Notes under the pieces: model-generated
Database searches by the model: none
Seen by the model: only the letters and a program-made list of their open reading frames with translations
Told to the model about the DNA's origin: nothing
In this document: one piece after another, positions 1 to 7,505 of the stretch
Layout of the letters: the number at the start of each line of letters is the position of its first letter
How positions within the stretch are numbered: the first letter of the stretch is position 1
Made by a program: the position numbers and the translations under genes
NCBI GenBank assembly: GCA_002479805.1
Contig: DLPB01000023.1
Coordinates: 1-32,560 of the forward strand
DNA from: Micrococcales bacterium UBA7469
Lineage (GTDB): Bacteria; Actinomycetota; Actinomycetes; Actinomycetales; Microbacteriaceae
DNA: 32,560 bases
Reading direction: 5' to 3'

Positions 1-944
1 TTGCCCCAGGCACGTGGGTCATAAAGCTTCTTATTGCCAACTTCGCCATCAATGCGCAATACGCCGTCGTAGTTCTTGAGCATGTGGTCAACAACGGGTC
101 GGGTGTATGCATACTGCAGGTCGGTGTCGATGTTCATCTTGATAACGCCGTACTTCACGGCATCCGAGATTTCCTGCTCGGTTGAGCCAGATCCACCGTG
201 GAACACGAGGTCAAATGGCATTTGCTTGCCGTACTTAGCACCAACCTCTTCCTGAATCTGCTTTAGCAGCTCTGGGCGCAGCTTTACGTTTCCTGGCTTG
301 TAAACACCGTGCACGTTACCAAAGGTAAGGGCTGCCATGTAGCGACCGTTCTCACCAAGGCCCAGTGCCTCTGCGGTTGCCATGCCATCTGCAACGGTGG
401 TGTAAAGGTGCTCATCTATAGCACCCTCGATGCCGTCTTCCTCGCCACCAACGGCGCCAACCTCGATCTCGAGGATCGCACCGATGTTTTTGGTTCTAGC
501 CAAAAACTCCTTGGCGATCTCTAGGTTTTGAGCCAAAGGCACCTCTGAGCCATCCCACATGTGAGAGTTGAAGATTGCTTCGCCGCCAGCCTTGACGCGC
601 TCCTCAGACAGCGCAATCAAAGGCTTGACGAAGCTGTCTAGCTGCTCGAAGTTGCAGTGGTCGGTGTGTAGTGCCACCTTGATGTCGTAGTTCTTTGCGA
701 CCTCGCGAGCGAAAGCGGCAAAGCCAAGAGCGCCGGACACGCGGTTCTTCACGGTTGGGCCTGACCAGTAGTCAGCACCACCGGTGGTGACCTGCAAAAT
801 TCCGTCAGACCCAGCTGCCTGAAGACCTGCCAGGGCTGCATTCAAGGTCTGCGAGCTTGAGACGTTGATCGCTGGGTATGCGAATCCACCGGCCTTAGCG
901 CGGTTGAGCATCTCTACATACTGTTCGCTGTTTACTACACCCAT
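1..944 (-). CDS. fba: Class II fructose-bisphosphate aldolase, C-terminus cut by window edge
   Basis: Zinc-dependent aldolase that reversibly cleaves fructose 1,6-bisphosphate to glyceraldehyde 3-phosphate and dihydroxyacetone phosphate in cytoplasmic glycolysis/gluconeogenesis. The minus-strand reading from the ATG at 942-944 gives 314 codons before the window ends. The family is about 340 residues, so some 25-30 C-terminal residues are missing. Visible family motifs are LHTDHC (zinc and catalytic region), EIEVGAVGGEEDG (metal-binding loop), FGNVHGVY and FHGGSGS (phosphate loop). A GGAG element lies a few bases upstream of the ATG. The gene starts only 10 bp after the fruK stop, so the two are almost certainly co-transcribed. 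The motifs fit the long FbaA-type class IIA enzyme better than tagatose-bisphosphate aldolase, but that alternative is not strictly excluded. Confidence 0.95.
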   Translation of the reverse strand, partial: MGVVNSEQYVEMLNRAKAGGFAYPAINVSSSQTLNAALAGLQAAGSDGILQVTTGGADYWSGPTVKNRVSGALGFAAFAREVAKNYDIKVALHTDHCNFEQLDSFVKPLIALSEERVKAGGEAIFNSHMWDGSEVPLAQNLEIAKEFLARTKNIGAILEIEVGAVGGEEDGIEGAIDEHLYTTVADGMATAEALGLGENGRYMAALTFGNVHGVYKPGNVKLRPELLKQIQEEVGAKYGKQMPFDLVFHGGSGSTEQEISDAVKYGVIKMNIDTDLQYAYTRPVVDHMLKNYDGVLRIDGEVGNKKLYDPRAWG

Positions 945-954
945 GGGAGCCTCC

Positions 955-1965
955 TTAGGCCTTAGCTGGCTCGCCTAGTAGGCGGCTGCGATCTGGAATT
1001 AGTTCTACGGTTGGATCGACTAGGTTGTCAATTGAGTGCAGACCACTGGTTGGCTGCTGAACCTTGGCGGCACCCCACTGCACAGCGGCAGCAATGCCTT
1101 CCGCTACATCAAAACCAACCCCGAATGCCTCTGGGGCTGCCGGGTGGCTGGTTACGGCTGCTAAGAAGCCCGCGATGGTTGAATCTCCCGCACCAACAGT
1201 GTTGATTACCTTGACCGGTGGGGTGTAGGCGTGGATGGCGTGGGTCTTGGTGATTGCGACGATGCCGTCTACACCGAGGGATGCCATTACGCAGTTCACG
1301 CCCCAGTCATTTAGCTCACGTGCCGCATCGATAACGTCACCGATGGTGTTCAAATCGCGTCCGACGCACTCGGCCAGTTCGTGAGCGTTTGGCTTCATAA
1401 TGGTCGCCTTGCCCTGCTGCGCCCAGTAGCGCAGCGCTGGCCCGGAAGTGTCCAAAATCACCTTTACGCCCAGTGCCTTCATGCGGTCAAAAAGTGGGTG
1501 AAGGTCGATTACTTCGCCGGTTTCAACGATGTCTGGGTGAGCTCCAGCAACCACAAGCCACTGAGCATCATTTTCGACAACGGTCTTCTCGGTGAGGGCA
1601 ACGACAGCATCCCAGTCGCTCTGCTTTAGCGGTCTTGGGCTCTCGTTGATCTTGGTGGTTGGGCCGTCGTACTCAACAATGGTGGTCGATACACGCAAGG
1701 TGCCCTCGATCCAGAGCGGGCTTAGAAATCCCGAGCCAGTGCGCTCTAGAACTCCAGGGTCAGCGTTGCCAATTGGCACCACGCCAGGCGCAGGAATGTT
1801 AGCCAGCTGTAGGCCACGGGAGACATTGATGCCCTTGCCAGCAAGTTCTTCACCGACACGCTCAGCGCGGTTCACACCACCTTCTACCAGGTTCTTTACG
1901 AAGTAGGTGCGGTCCAGTGTTGGCGACGGGGTGAGAGTAACGATTGGCGATTTCATGCCAGCCAT
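955..1965 (-). CDS. fruK: 1-phosphofructokinase (PfkB/ribokinase family)
   Basis: A 336-residue PfkB-family sugar kinase, most likely phosphorylating fructose 1-phosphate to the 1,6-bisphosphate that the downstream aldolase cleaves. Visible motifs are the N-terminal TLTPSPTLDRT substrate strand (residues 11-20), AGKGINVSRG (42-51), KPNAHEL (191-197) and the ATP/anion-hole signature GAGDSTIAGF (258-267), with catalytic Asp261. The ATG at 1963-1965 has a TAGGAG Shine-Dalgarno element five bases upstream, which favours it over the second Met at residue 4. It forms an operon with fba (10-bp gap). No fructose PTS gene is adjacent, so the role could also be a PfkB-type 6-phosphofructokinase or tagatose-6-phosphate kinase. 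The family call is firm; the substrate is inferred. Confidence 0.85.
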   Translation of the reverse strand: MAGMKSPIVTLTPSPTLDRTYFVKNLVEGGVNRAERVGEELAGKGINVSRGLQLANIPAPGVVPIGNADPGVLERTGSGFLSPLWIEGTLRVSTTIVEYDGPTTKINESPRPLKQSDWDAVVALTEKTVVENDAQWLVVAGAHPDIVETGEVIDLHPLFDRMKALGVKVILDTSGPALRYWAQQGKATIMKPNAHELAECVGRDLNTIGDVIDAARELNDWGVNCVMASLGVDGIVAITKTHAIHAYTPPVKVINTVGAGDSTIAGFLAAVTSHPAAPEAFGVGFDVAEGIAAAVQWGAAKVQQPTSGLHSIDNLVDPTVELIPDRSRLLGEPAKA

Positions 1966-1976
1966 TAGGGCTCCTA

Positions 1977-2009
1977 GATGTGAGAAAAATGAGATTTAGC
2001 ACTCACATC
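1977..2009 (-). promoter_or_regulatory. Inverted repeat in the fruK leader
   Basis: GATGTGAG (1977-1984) and CTCACATC (2002-2009) form a perfect 8-bp inverted repeat with a 17-bp spacer. It lies in the 90-bp rmuC-fruK gap, between a possible -10 box and the fruK ATG. In the transcript the second arm runs directly into the TAGGAG Shine-Dalgarno element. It could be a dimeric operator or an mRNA hairpin that affects fruK-fba translation. No regulator for it is encoded next to it; the only DeoR-family gene in the window is 29 kb away. Confidence 0.5.
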
Positions 2010-2027
2010 GTTGTAGGCACCGCAAAC

Positions 2028-2033
2028 ACTATA
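2028..2033 (-). promoter_or_regulatory. Possible -10 box for fruK-fba
   Basis: TATAGT on the minus strand matches five of six TATAAT positions and would start the transcript near 2021, giving a leader of about 56 nt that contains the inverted repeat. No convincing -35 box lies at the usual distance. Confidence 0.4.
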
Positions 2034-2055
2034 ACCAATAATCGACTAACTAGCG

Positions 2056-3243
2056 TTAGCCTTCGATTTCCTTGGCGGTAATTGTTGCGGGCGCCTCGGT
2101 AATTTCCTTTGGAGATTCAATCGCCCCGATCCCGAGCTCGTTTTCATCGAGGTCATTTAGCTTTCTAGCGGTAACCAGCATGCGGGTCTCGAGCGAAGAT
2201 ACAAATGCGTTGTAGTCCTTGACGCTGGTGGTCATCGAGCGTCCGAGCTTGTCTGCCAACTGAGCCATCTTGCCGACTCGTTCGTAGAGCTCCTTGCCGA
2301 GCTTGAGTAGGTTCCTAAGCTGAGTCTCGTCAGCATTTTGCCGCCAAATGTGACTGATGGTCTTCAAAACTGAGAACAGCGTCACAGGCGATGCCACCGC
2401 CACGTTTTTCTTGAAGGCGTATTCCAGAAGTCCAGCATCGGCCTCCAGCGCGGCTGATAGCAGCGACTCGCTTGGTACGAAGCAGATGGTGAAATCCGGC
2501 GAGCTGTCCAGGCCGGTCCAGTACTGCCTGCTACCTAGGTCATCGATGTGTTTGCGGAATGCTTTGACGTGCTCCTCTAGTAAGCGCTCCCGCCTGGCGA
2601 GCTCCTCGCCGGTTGCCAGCTCGGAAATCGCACTTGCCTCCTGGTAGGAGTTGAAAGGCACCTTGCTGTCGATCGCAAGCTTTTTGCCGCTCGGCAGATT
2701 CACTACGACATCAACCCTGCCGGAGCCGGTTTCGGTGGAGATCGTGACCTGTTCAGAAAAATCAGCGTGCTTGATCAACCCAGCAAGCTCGATAAGTTTG
2801 CGAAGTTGAGTCTCGCCCCAAACTCCACGGAGGGAGTTTGAACTGAGCGCCTGGGCCAACTGCTGGGTCTGCTTGCGAAGCGTCTCGTCGCTCTGCACCG
2901 CGTTTCTGAGCTGTTCGGAAATCGTGTTGAACTGGCTGGCGCGCTCTTTTTCTAGATTGGCAACCACCTCGCCCATCTTCGCCAGTTGATCTTTTACCGG
3001 AGCTAACTGAATCAGCACCTTGTTTTCCTGCTCCTGCGCAGCACGTTGTTGTTCGAGCGCTTGCTCTGCCTTGCCAAGCTGAATCCTCAACTCGGCTTCT
3101 GTAGCGGCTATCGCTGCCAACTGCGATGAGAGTTGTGGATCTGAGTTTGGGGATTTGCGCTTCGCGATCTGGAATCCGATGAGCGCACCGAGCACTATGC
3201 CAATAATGAGGAAATTGAGAGCAAGCCAGATTTGAAATTCCAT
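2056..3243 (-). CDS. rmuC: DNA recombination protein RmuC
   Basis: A 395-residue RmuC-family protein, implicated in limiting DNA inversions between inverted repeats and related to restriction-endonuclease-like folds. In order: one membrane segment (about residues 5-27), a long Gln/Glu/Ala-rich coiled coil (about 38-135), then the RmuC core with RGVWGE (139-144) and IDSKVPF (191-197). This layout, membrane-anchored with the nuclease-like domain in the cytoplasm, is normal for the family. The ATG at 3241-3243 has no Shine-Dalgarno element, but AATACT ends exactly 6 bp upstream, which fits a leaderless transcript. The neighbouring exonuclease gene is 21 bp upstream on the same strand, and the two may be partly co-transcribed. 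Confidence 0.92.
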   Translation of the reverse strand: MEFQIWLALNFLIIGIVLGALIGFQIAKRKSPNSDPQLSSQLAAIAATEAELRIQLGKAEQALEQQRAAQEQENKVLIQLAPVKDQLAKMGEVVANLEKERASQFNTISEQLRNAVQSDETLRKQTQQLAQALSSNSLRGVWGETQLRKLIELAGLIKHADFSEQVTISTETGSGRVDVVVNLPSGKKLAIDSKVPFNSYQEASAISELATGEELARRERLLEEHVKAFRKHIDDLGSRQYWTGLDSSPDFTICFVPSESLLSAALEADAGLLEYAFKKNVAVASPVTLFSVLKTISHIWRQNADETQLRNLLKLGKELYERVGKMAQLADKLGRSMTTSVKDYNAFVSSLETRMLVTARKLNDLDENELGIGAIESPKEITEAPATITAKEIEG

Positions 3244-3249
3244 ACTCGA

Positions 3250-3255
3250 AGTATT
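3250..3255 (-). promoter_or_regulatory. Putative -10 box of a leaderless rmuC mRNA
   Basis: AATACT on the minus strand is followed by six bases and then the rmuC ATG. Transcription would begin at or next to the start codon. It sits in the 21-bp gap after the exonuclease gene. No clear -35 box is seen. Confidence 0.4.
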
Positions 3256-3264
3256 GCAGTCGCC

Positions 3265-3834
3265 TCAGACATTTAGCGGTTTGAGCGCCTGCTTAGTGGC
3301 CCGCAACAGATCCTCCAGCGTTTCTGCATCGTGCCGGTTTGCCATGTGAATCACGATGCGCGCGCAGGCATCGGCATCAGCGAGCGCATCGTGATGGTTG
3401 AAATCTTCGTGACCAATTGCGTAAGCCACCGCGTTTAGGCGATAACTCTCCAGGTTGTAGCTCCTTCGAGCCATCAGCAGGCTGCAGCTGTAGCTGAGAT
3501 CCGGCAAATCGAAGCTCACGGCATCGCTGGCAGCTCGAAGCACCCCCATGTCAAATGCCGCATTGTGGGCAATAAACGGTAAGCCTTCGGTGAATAGCAG
3601 TAGCTCTGGCAGTACGTCCTCCCACTGCGGAGCATCAATTACGTCCTCCGGGCGAATGCCATGGACTCGAATATTGCCCTCGTGAAACCAGTTATGAGGA
3701 AATGGTGGCTGAAAAAGCATCGAGAGCGACTCTTGAATTTGGCCATTTCTCACCCGAACCAAGCCCACTGCACAGGGCGAAGCTGGGGATCCATTCGCAG
3801 TTTCAAAGTCGATTGCCACAAAGTCCAAGGCCAT
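3265..3834 (-). CDS. DEDDh 3'-5' exonuclease (DnaQ-like)
   Basis: A 189-residue single-domain exonuclease of the DnaQ/epsilon superfamily, expected to remove nucleotides from 3' ends with two metal ions. All five DEDDh positions are visible: Asp9 and Glu11 in AIDFETAN, Asp95 in AHNAAFDMGVL, and His148 and Asp153 in HHDALADAD. It lacks any polymerase, BRCT or UvrC-like extension, so it is a free-standing repair or nucleotide-processing nuclease rather than a proven replicative proofreading subunit. A TTG at 3852 could add six residues. I prefer the ATG at 3832-3834 because CATAAT ends exactly 6 bp before it, indicating a leaderless mRNA, and because the family motif begins five residues later. 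Confidence 0.88.
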   Translation of the reverse strand: MALDFVAIDFETANGSPASPCAVGLVRVRNGQIQESLSMLFQPPFPHNWFHEGNIRVHGIRPEDVIDAPQWEDVLPELLLFTEGLPFIAHNAAFDMGVLRAASDAVSFDLPDLSYSCSLLMARRSYNLESYRLNAVAYAIGHEDFNHHDALADADACARIVIHMANRHDAETLEDLLRATKQALKPLNV

Positions 3835-3840
3835 CAGGCA

Positions 3841-3858
3841 ATTATGAAGCAATAAACT
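3841..3858. promoter_or_regulatory. Back-to-back divergent -10 boxes for the exonuclease and ychF
   Basis: The 30-bp gap between two divergent genes holds CATAAT on the minus strand (3841-3846) and TAAACT on the plus strand (3853-3858). Each ends exactly 6 bp before its start codon (ATG 3834, GTG 3865). Both transcripts should be leaderless. Any -35 contact for each would lie inside the other gene's first codons, so the two polymerases should compete for the site. Confidence 0.5.
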
Positions 3859-3864
3859 TTCGCG

Positions 3865-4938
3865 GTGGCCTTAACTATCGGAATCGTGGGACTGCCCAAT
3901 GTTGGCAAGTCGACCCTCTTCAATGCACTCACCAAGAACAACGTTCTGGCTGCGAACTATCCGTTCGCAACCATTGAGCCAAACATCGGTGTGGTGAACC
4001 TTCCAGACGCCAGGCTCACCCGCCTTGCCGAGATCTTCGGTTCCGAGCGCATCCTGCCGGCACCGGTCTCCTTCGTCGACATCGCGGGCATTGTTCGCGG
4101 TGCAAGTGAGGGTGAAGGCTTGGGTAACCAGTTCCTGGCCAACATCCGCGAAGCCGATGCAATTGCTCAGGTAGTCCGCGGCTTCGCCGACTCAGACGTG
4201 GTTCACGTTGACGGCAAGGTAGATGCCAAGAGCGATATCGAGACCATCAACACCGAGCTAATCCTGGCCGATCTTCAGACTCTAGAGAAAACCAGACCTC
4301 GCGTTGAAAAAGAGGTAAAGGGCAAAAAGGCTGAGCCAGAAGTTTTAGAAACCATCGACGAAGCACTCAAGGTGCTAAACGATGGCACCCCGCTATCGCT
4401 AAGCAAAGTTGACCTCGGCCCAATCAAGGATCTAGGGCTACTGACTGCCAAGCCAATCTTGTTTGTCTTCAACGTTGATGAGGCCGTGCTGACCAACGAG
4501 TCAAAACGCGCCGAGCTTGCAGCCCTGGTGGCACCTGCCAAGGCCGTATTCCTAGACGCCAAGGTCGAATCTGAGTTGATTGACCTAAGCCACGAAGAGG
4601 CGCAGGAGCTGCTGCAGTCCCTTGGCCAAGAAGAATCGGGTCTTGACCAGCTTGCCCACGTTGGGTTCCAGACCCTGGGGCTTCAGACCTACCTAACCGC
4701 AGGGCCTAAGGAGTCTCGCGCCTGGACCATTCGCAAGGGCTGGAAGGCCCCGCAAGCAGCCGGTGTAATCCACACCGACTTCGAGCGCGGCTTCATTAAG
4801 GCTGAGGTTGTGTCCTTTGCAGACCTAGATAACGCCGGCTCAATGGCAGAAGCCAAGGCCGCAGGCAAAGTCCGCATGGAGGGTAAGGACTACGTCATGA
4901 ACGATGGTGACGTGGTGGAGTTCAGATTTAACGTTTAG
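3865..4938 (+). CDS. ychF: Redox-regulated ribosome-binding ATPase YchF
   Basis: A 357-residue Obg-superfamily P-loop protein. YchF/OLA1 proteins bind ribosomes and prefer ATP over GTP. Visible motifs are the P-loop GLPNVGKS (residues 9-16), the switch and Walker B region FVDIAGIVRGASEGEGLGNQ, the nucleotide-specificity region near FVFNVDE (in place of the usual NKxD), and a C-terminal TGS domain from about residue 270 ending in DGDVVEFRFNV. The length is normal for the family (about 360). The GTG at 3865 is followed at once by the conserved ALTIGIVGLPN N-terminus. There is no Shine-Dalgarno element, but a TAAACT box ends 6 bp upstream. It is divergent from the exonuclease gene. Confidence 0.96.
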   Translation: MALTIGIVGLPNVGKSTLFNALTKNNVLAANYPFATIEPNIGVVNLPDARLTRLAEIFGSERILPAPVSFVDIAGIVRGASEGEGLGNQFLANIREADAIAQVVRGFADSDVVHVDGKVDAKSDIETINTELILADLQTLEKTRPRVEKEVKGKKAEPEVLETIDEALKVLNDGTPLSLSKVDLGPIKDLGLLTAKPILFVFNVDEAVLTNESKRAELAALVAPAKAVFLDAKVESELIDLSHEEAQELLQSLGQEESGLDQLAHVGFQTLGLQTYLTAGPKESRAWTIRKGWKAPQAAGVIHTDFERGFIKAEVVSFADLDNAGSMAEAKAAGKVRMEGKDYVMNDGDVVEFRFNV

Positions 4939-4982
4939 TTAATCGAGCGCTGCACAGTATTCGGATGCTTGGTCAGCCAAAC

Positions 4983-4996
4983 TTCGGATAACCGAA
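4983..4996 (+). other. Small hairpin after ychF
   Basis: TTCGG-ATAA-CCGAA followed by ATAATTTT forms a 5-bp stem in the 115-bp gap after ychF. It is short and AT-flanked, so it is at best a weak terminator. Confidence 0.25.
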
Positions 4997-5002
4997 ATAA
5001 TT

Positions 5003-5032
5003 TTGAAGCGTAATTTTTCACCTCAGTAGTCT
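5003..5032 (+). promoter_or_regulatory. Putative promoter of the first IPT/TIG gene
   Basis: TTGAAG (5003-5008) and TAGTCT (5027-5032) are 18 bp apart, giving a start near 5039 and a leader of about 15 nt that carries AAGGAG (5043-5048) before the TTG start at 5054. Confidence 0.45.
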
Positions 5033-5053
5033 CTTCTGGACCAAGGAGAAAAA

Positions 5054-6253
5054 TTGGAAATTAAGAAACTCGCCGGCGTTTTAGTCGGAAGCTTGATAAT
5101 GGGAATTGCTTCGGCAAGTGCGGCAGTAGCTGTGCATGATTCAGGCGCTAACGGCAACACAATAATCATGTCAAACTATGGCAATCCAGCAACCACCTTC
5201 ACCGCAACCGCTGTTTCTCACAATGTGGCCTTTGATTGCTTTAACAACCTTCCCGAAACTCGCCTTCAGTTCAAAGTGGGTGGCCTTGGATCCGGAGTTA
5301 TTAACTCAAGCGGTTCCACTGCCAACCGATTCGTCGTAAGTTGGACCCAGGCCAGCACATCCAACACAGTCACTTTCTCGCCTAGATTTGTCGCAAAAGA
5401 AACTCCCGGGTCCGGTTCAACGGGATCTTTTACCCTGACCATTAATTACACGACGTTCTCGTTGCAAGTAACCACCTCAGACACCATCAAGATTTCATAT
5501 TCAGCGCCAGTAAATGGTGACTCTGATATCACGGCTACTCCAGATGCTGGAGCCACTTACGACACCTCTTACAAAGCCCTGTCGTTCTCTGAACTTGTCT
5601 TTGATGCTGCCAAGTTTTCGGGAGCCATGCGTTTCGGCTCCTGTTTCCCCTCTGTAGTTACTCCTTCGCCAAGTCAGACTCCAAGCCAGGGGGCCACACC
5701 GCGCTCAACTGCGGCAAAGTACTCCGGCCCAGAGATCCTTGCAGTTGACAACTTCCGCCCGATTCTGTCTGGCGGCAAGTTGACCTTCACTGGTAAGAAC
5801 CTCTCTGCAGTGTCATCTGCAACGATTGGCTCACTTGCAGCTTCTTTGAGCTATGACGCAACCACCGGTTTGACCATCGGCACTCCAGCTGGTCTAGCTC
5901 CTGGAAAGTATGACCTGGTCATGCAGTCCAGCTACGGCAAGCTCACTCACATCAACGCGGTGACCATCAAGGCGCCAACCCCAACCCAGACCATTGGTTT
6001 CAAGGGTGAGGGTGAGTACCTAAACGAGGCTCAGGTTGCTCAGTTGGTCGAATTCAACTCCAGCCTCAACGCTGACTACGAGAAGGTTCGCTGCATCGTG
6101 AATGCCGCCGATGCTGAGGTTGCTAAGGCAATCGCAGTTCGTGTCTGTGCTCACGTTGCCCGCGGTGAAGCTCGCAACGTCGAGGTGATCCAGGATGTTC
6201 GCAGTACCTACAAGGGCTCCGGATTCTGGGTTCGCGTTTACGCAAAGGGCTAA
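5054..6253 (+). CDS. Secreted IPT/TIG-domain protein, paralogue 1
   Basis: A 399-residue predicted secreted protein of unknown function. It has a Sec signal peptide (residues 1 to about 23: KK, hydrophobic core, ASA cleavage region) and a Ser/Thr/Asn/Gly-rich beta domain (about 27-200, with Cys62 and Cys197 that could pair). A Pro/Ser/Thr/Gln linker (203-220) leads to an IPT/TIG immunoglobulin-like domain (about 226-307) and a C-terminal module (about 315-399) with two cysteines (347, 365) and OmpA-like helix spacing. The start is TTG, supported by AAGGAG five bases upstream and by the signal peptide beginning there. The last 175 residues are clearly homologous to the next gene; the N-terminal domain is not. 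A strong terminator follows. Surface attachment or matrix binding is a guess. Confidence 0.75.
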   Translation: MEIKKLAGVLVGSLIMGIASASAAVAVHDSGANGNTIIMSNYGNPATTFTATAVSHNVAFDCFNNLPETRLQFKVGGLGSGVINSSGSTANRFVVSWTQASTSNTVTFSPRFVAKETPGSGSTGSFTLTINYTTFSLQVTTSDTIKISYSAPVNGDSDITATPDAGATYDTSYKALSFSELVFDAAKFSGAMRFGSCFPSVVTPSPSQTPSQGATPRSTAAKYSGPEILAVDNFRPILSGGKLTFTGKNLSAVSSATIGSLAASLSYDATTGLTIGTPAGLAPGKYDLVMQSSYGKLTHINAVTIKAPTPTQTIGFKGEGEYLNEAQVAQLVEFNSSLNADYEKVRCIVNAADAEVAKAIAVRVCAHVARGEARNVEVIQDVRSTYKGSGFWVRVYAKG

Positions 6254-6265
6254 TTACACATAGGC

Positions 6266-6300
6266 AAACGGCGGGGAGTTATCTCCCCGCCGTTTCTTTT
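6266..6300 (+). terminator. Strong intrinsic terminator
   Basis: AAACGGCGGGGAG (6266-6278), loop TTAT (6279-6282) and CTCCCCGCCGTTT (6283-6295) form a perfect 13-bp stem, followed by CTTTT. It closes the first IPT/TIG gene's transcript. It is the only unambiguous intrinsic terminator I see in the window, which suggests this secreted-protein gene is highly expressed or needs insulation. Confidence 0.93.
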
Positions 6301-6357
6301 AACTGTTGGAATCCTTGGCGAGAGTTATGCTGGCGGGGACGTCGGTTGGGTGTGGTC

Positions 6358-6366
6358 AGGAGGTGA
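6358..6366 (+). promoter_or_regulatory. Full-length Shine-Dalgarno site fixing the start of paralogue 2
   Basis: AGGAGGTGA is a nine-base complement of the usual 16S rRNA 3' end and lies 8 bp before the ATG at 6375. It is the best ribosome-binding site in the window. It rules against the upstream in-frame TTG at 6306 as the start. A possible -10 box, TATGCT (6326-6331), lies upstream. Confidence 0.7.
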
Positions 6367-6374
6367 CGCGGCTA

Positions 6375-7445
6375 ATGAAGCGACTCGCAATGGCACTGCT
6401 GGTGACGCTATTTTTGCCACTGCCTCCGATTGCTGTTGCTTCGACCCCCAGCGCGCAGCAAATTATCGAGTCTCGTCTGACTGTGACGTTTACAGAGACC
6501 GTAGAGGGCTCGGGATCAACTCGTACAATCTCTCACACCGTTCAGGTGGTTGATTCTCAAGCTAACCTCACGGAAGCTCAAGCAACTGGCTCGCAACTTC
6601 GAATCTATAGTTTTTTCCTCTTTCAGTGCTCGAGTTATCTGCCAGCCTCCATCGGGCCTTCGGGAACTCAAAGTGGTTGCCAAGGTGTGTTTGCACCCCT
6701 AAATGCCTCAGCGGTGCGCTCAGCACAGTCCTTTACTCTCACCAGGACTCCAACGGTTCGAATCTTGGATTCATTTTTGTCGAGTCGACCCTTTGTGATA
6801 CCCCGTTTGGTTATTGAAGATGCCGCGGGAAATCTGCACTCCTTCTCGACTAATTGGACCAGGGTGCCGCTTGTGGCTGAAGAGATTCAGGGAGGGCCGG
6901 TTCAAGAGCTATCTCCGCTAGATGCTCCAGTGGTGAGGGGGCAAGTCCTTCGCGCTGCTGCGGGTGATGTTGTTTTGCTCTCCGGAAGTAATCTTCAAAA
7001 CGTCACTTCGCTGCACCTTGGAGCCGAGGCAGTGCCGATTTGGGCGAAGGACAGCCAAACCTTGAGCTTTGAGGTGCCAAACAGTGTCGGGGAGGGAACC
7101 TACGACCTGGTGCTGCGATCTAGCTATGGGACCCTCACGTTGCTCAAGTCATTGCAAGTCAGGGGACCAACACCAGACCGAAGTTTGACCCTTCGTGGTC
7201 TTGGTCGTCAGTTTGACGCAGTGCATTCCAGAGCACTCAATATTTTTCGAGCTTCGCTTACCGGGGGCTATCGACAAATTCGCTGCGTAGCAAATTCAAA
7301 AGATATCGCTGTTTCGAAAGCCTTAGCGGTGAGGGCCTGCGCTCAGCTGGCAAGAGGTGAATTTCGAAACGTCGAGGTGGTTCACGATTCCCGCGGCACA
7401 TTTGGGGGCTCAGGGTTCTGGCTTCGAATTTATGCGACCGGTTAG
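6375..7445 (+). CDS. Secreted IPT/TIG-domain protein, paralogue 2
   Basis: A 356-residue predicted secreted protein, function unknown. From the ATG at 6375 the N-terminus is an ideal signal peptide (MKR, then a long Leu/Pro/Ala core, likely cleaved after AVAS). The N-terminal domain (about 25-175) has no visible similarity to that of the preceding paralogue, though it too is Ser/Thr-rich and beta-like. From about residue 185 the two align: an IPT/TIG domain containing EGTYDLVLRSSYGTL (paralogue 1 has PGKYDLVMQSSYGKL), then the C-terminal module with the shared RC...RACAQLARGEFRNVEV pattern and the GGSGFWLRIYATG end. The gene has its own ribosome-binding site and sits behind the terminator of paralogue 1, so it is probably transcribed separately. 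No transposon traces accompany the duplication. Confidence 0.75.
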   Translation: MKRLAMALLVTLFLPLPPIAVASTPSAQQIIESRLTVTFTETVEGSGSTRTISHTVQVVDSQANLTEAQATGSQLRIYSFFLFQCSSYLPASIGPSGTQSGCQGVFAPLNASAVRSAQSFTLTRTPTVRILDSFLSSRPFVIPRLVIEDAAGNLHSFSTNWTRVPLVAEEIQGGPVQELSPLDAPVVRGQVLRAAAGDVVLLSGSNLQNVTSLHLGAEAVPIWAKDSQTLSFEVPNSVGEGTYDLVLRSSYGTLTLLKSLQVRGPTPDRSLTLRGLGRQFDAVHSRALNIFRASLTGGYRQIRCVANSKDIAVSKALAVRACAQLARGEFRNVEVVHDSRGTFGGSGFWLRIYATG

Positions 7446-7493
7446 TCGCCTCTAGTCTTTCGCGCTTGGGTGAAACTTTCTGCGCAGTTAAAG

Positions 7494-7499
7494 TAGATT
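7494..7499 (+). promoter_or_regulatory. Putative -10 box of the small membrane protein gene
   Basis: TAGATT is followed by six bases and then the ATG at 7506, with no Shine-Dalgarno element between. A leaderless mRNA is predicted. No good -35 box is seen. Confidence 0.45.
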
Positions 7500-7505
7500 C
7501 GAGTC

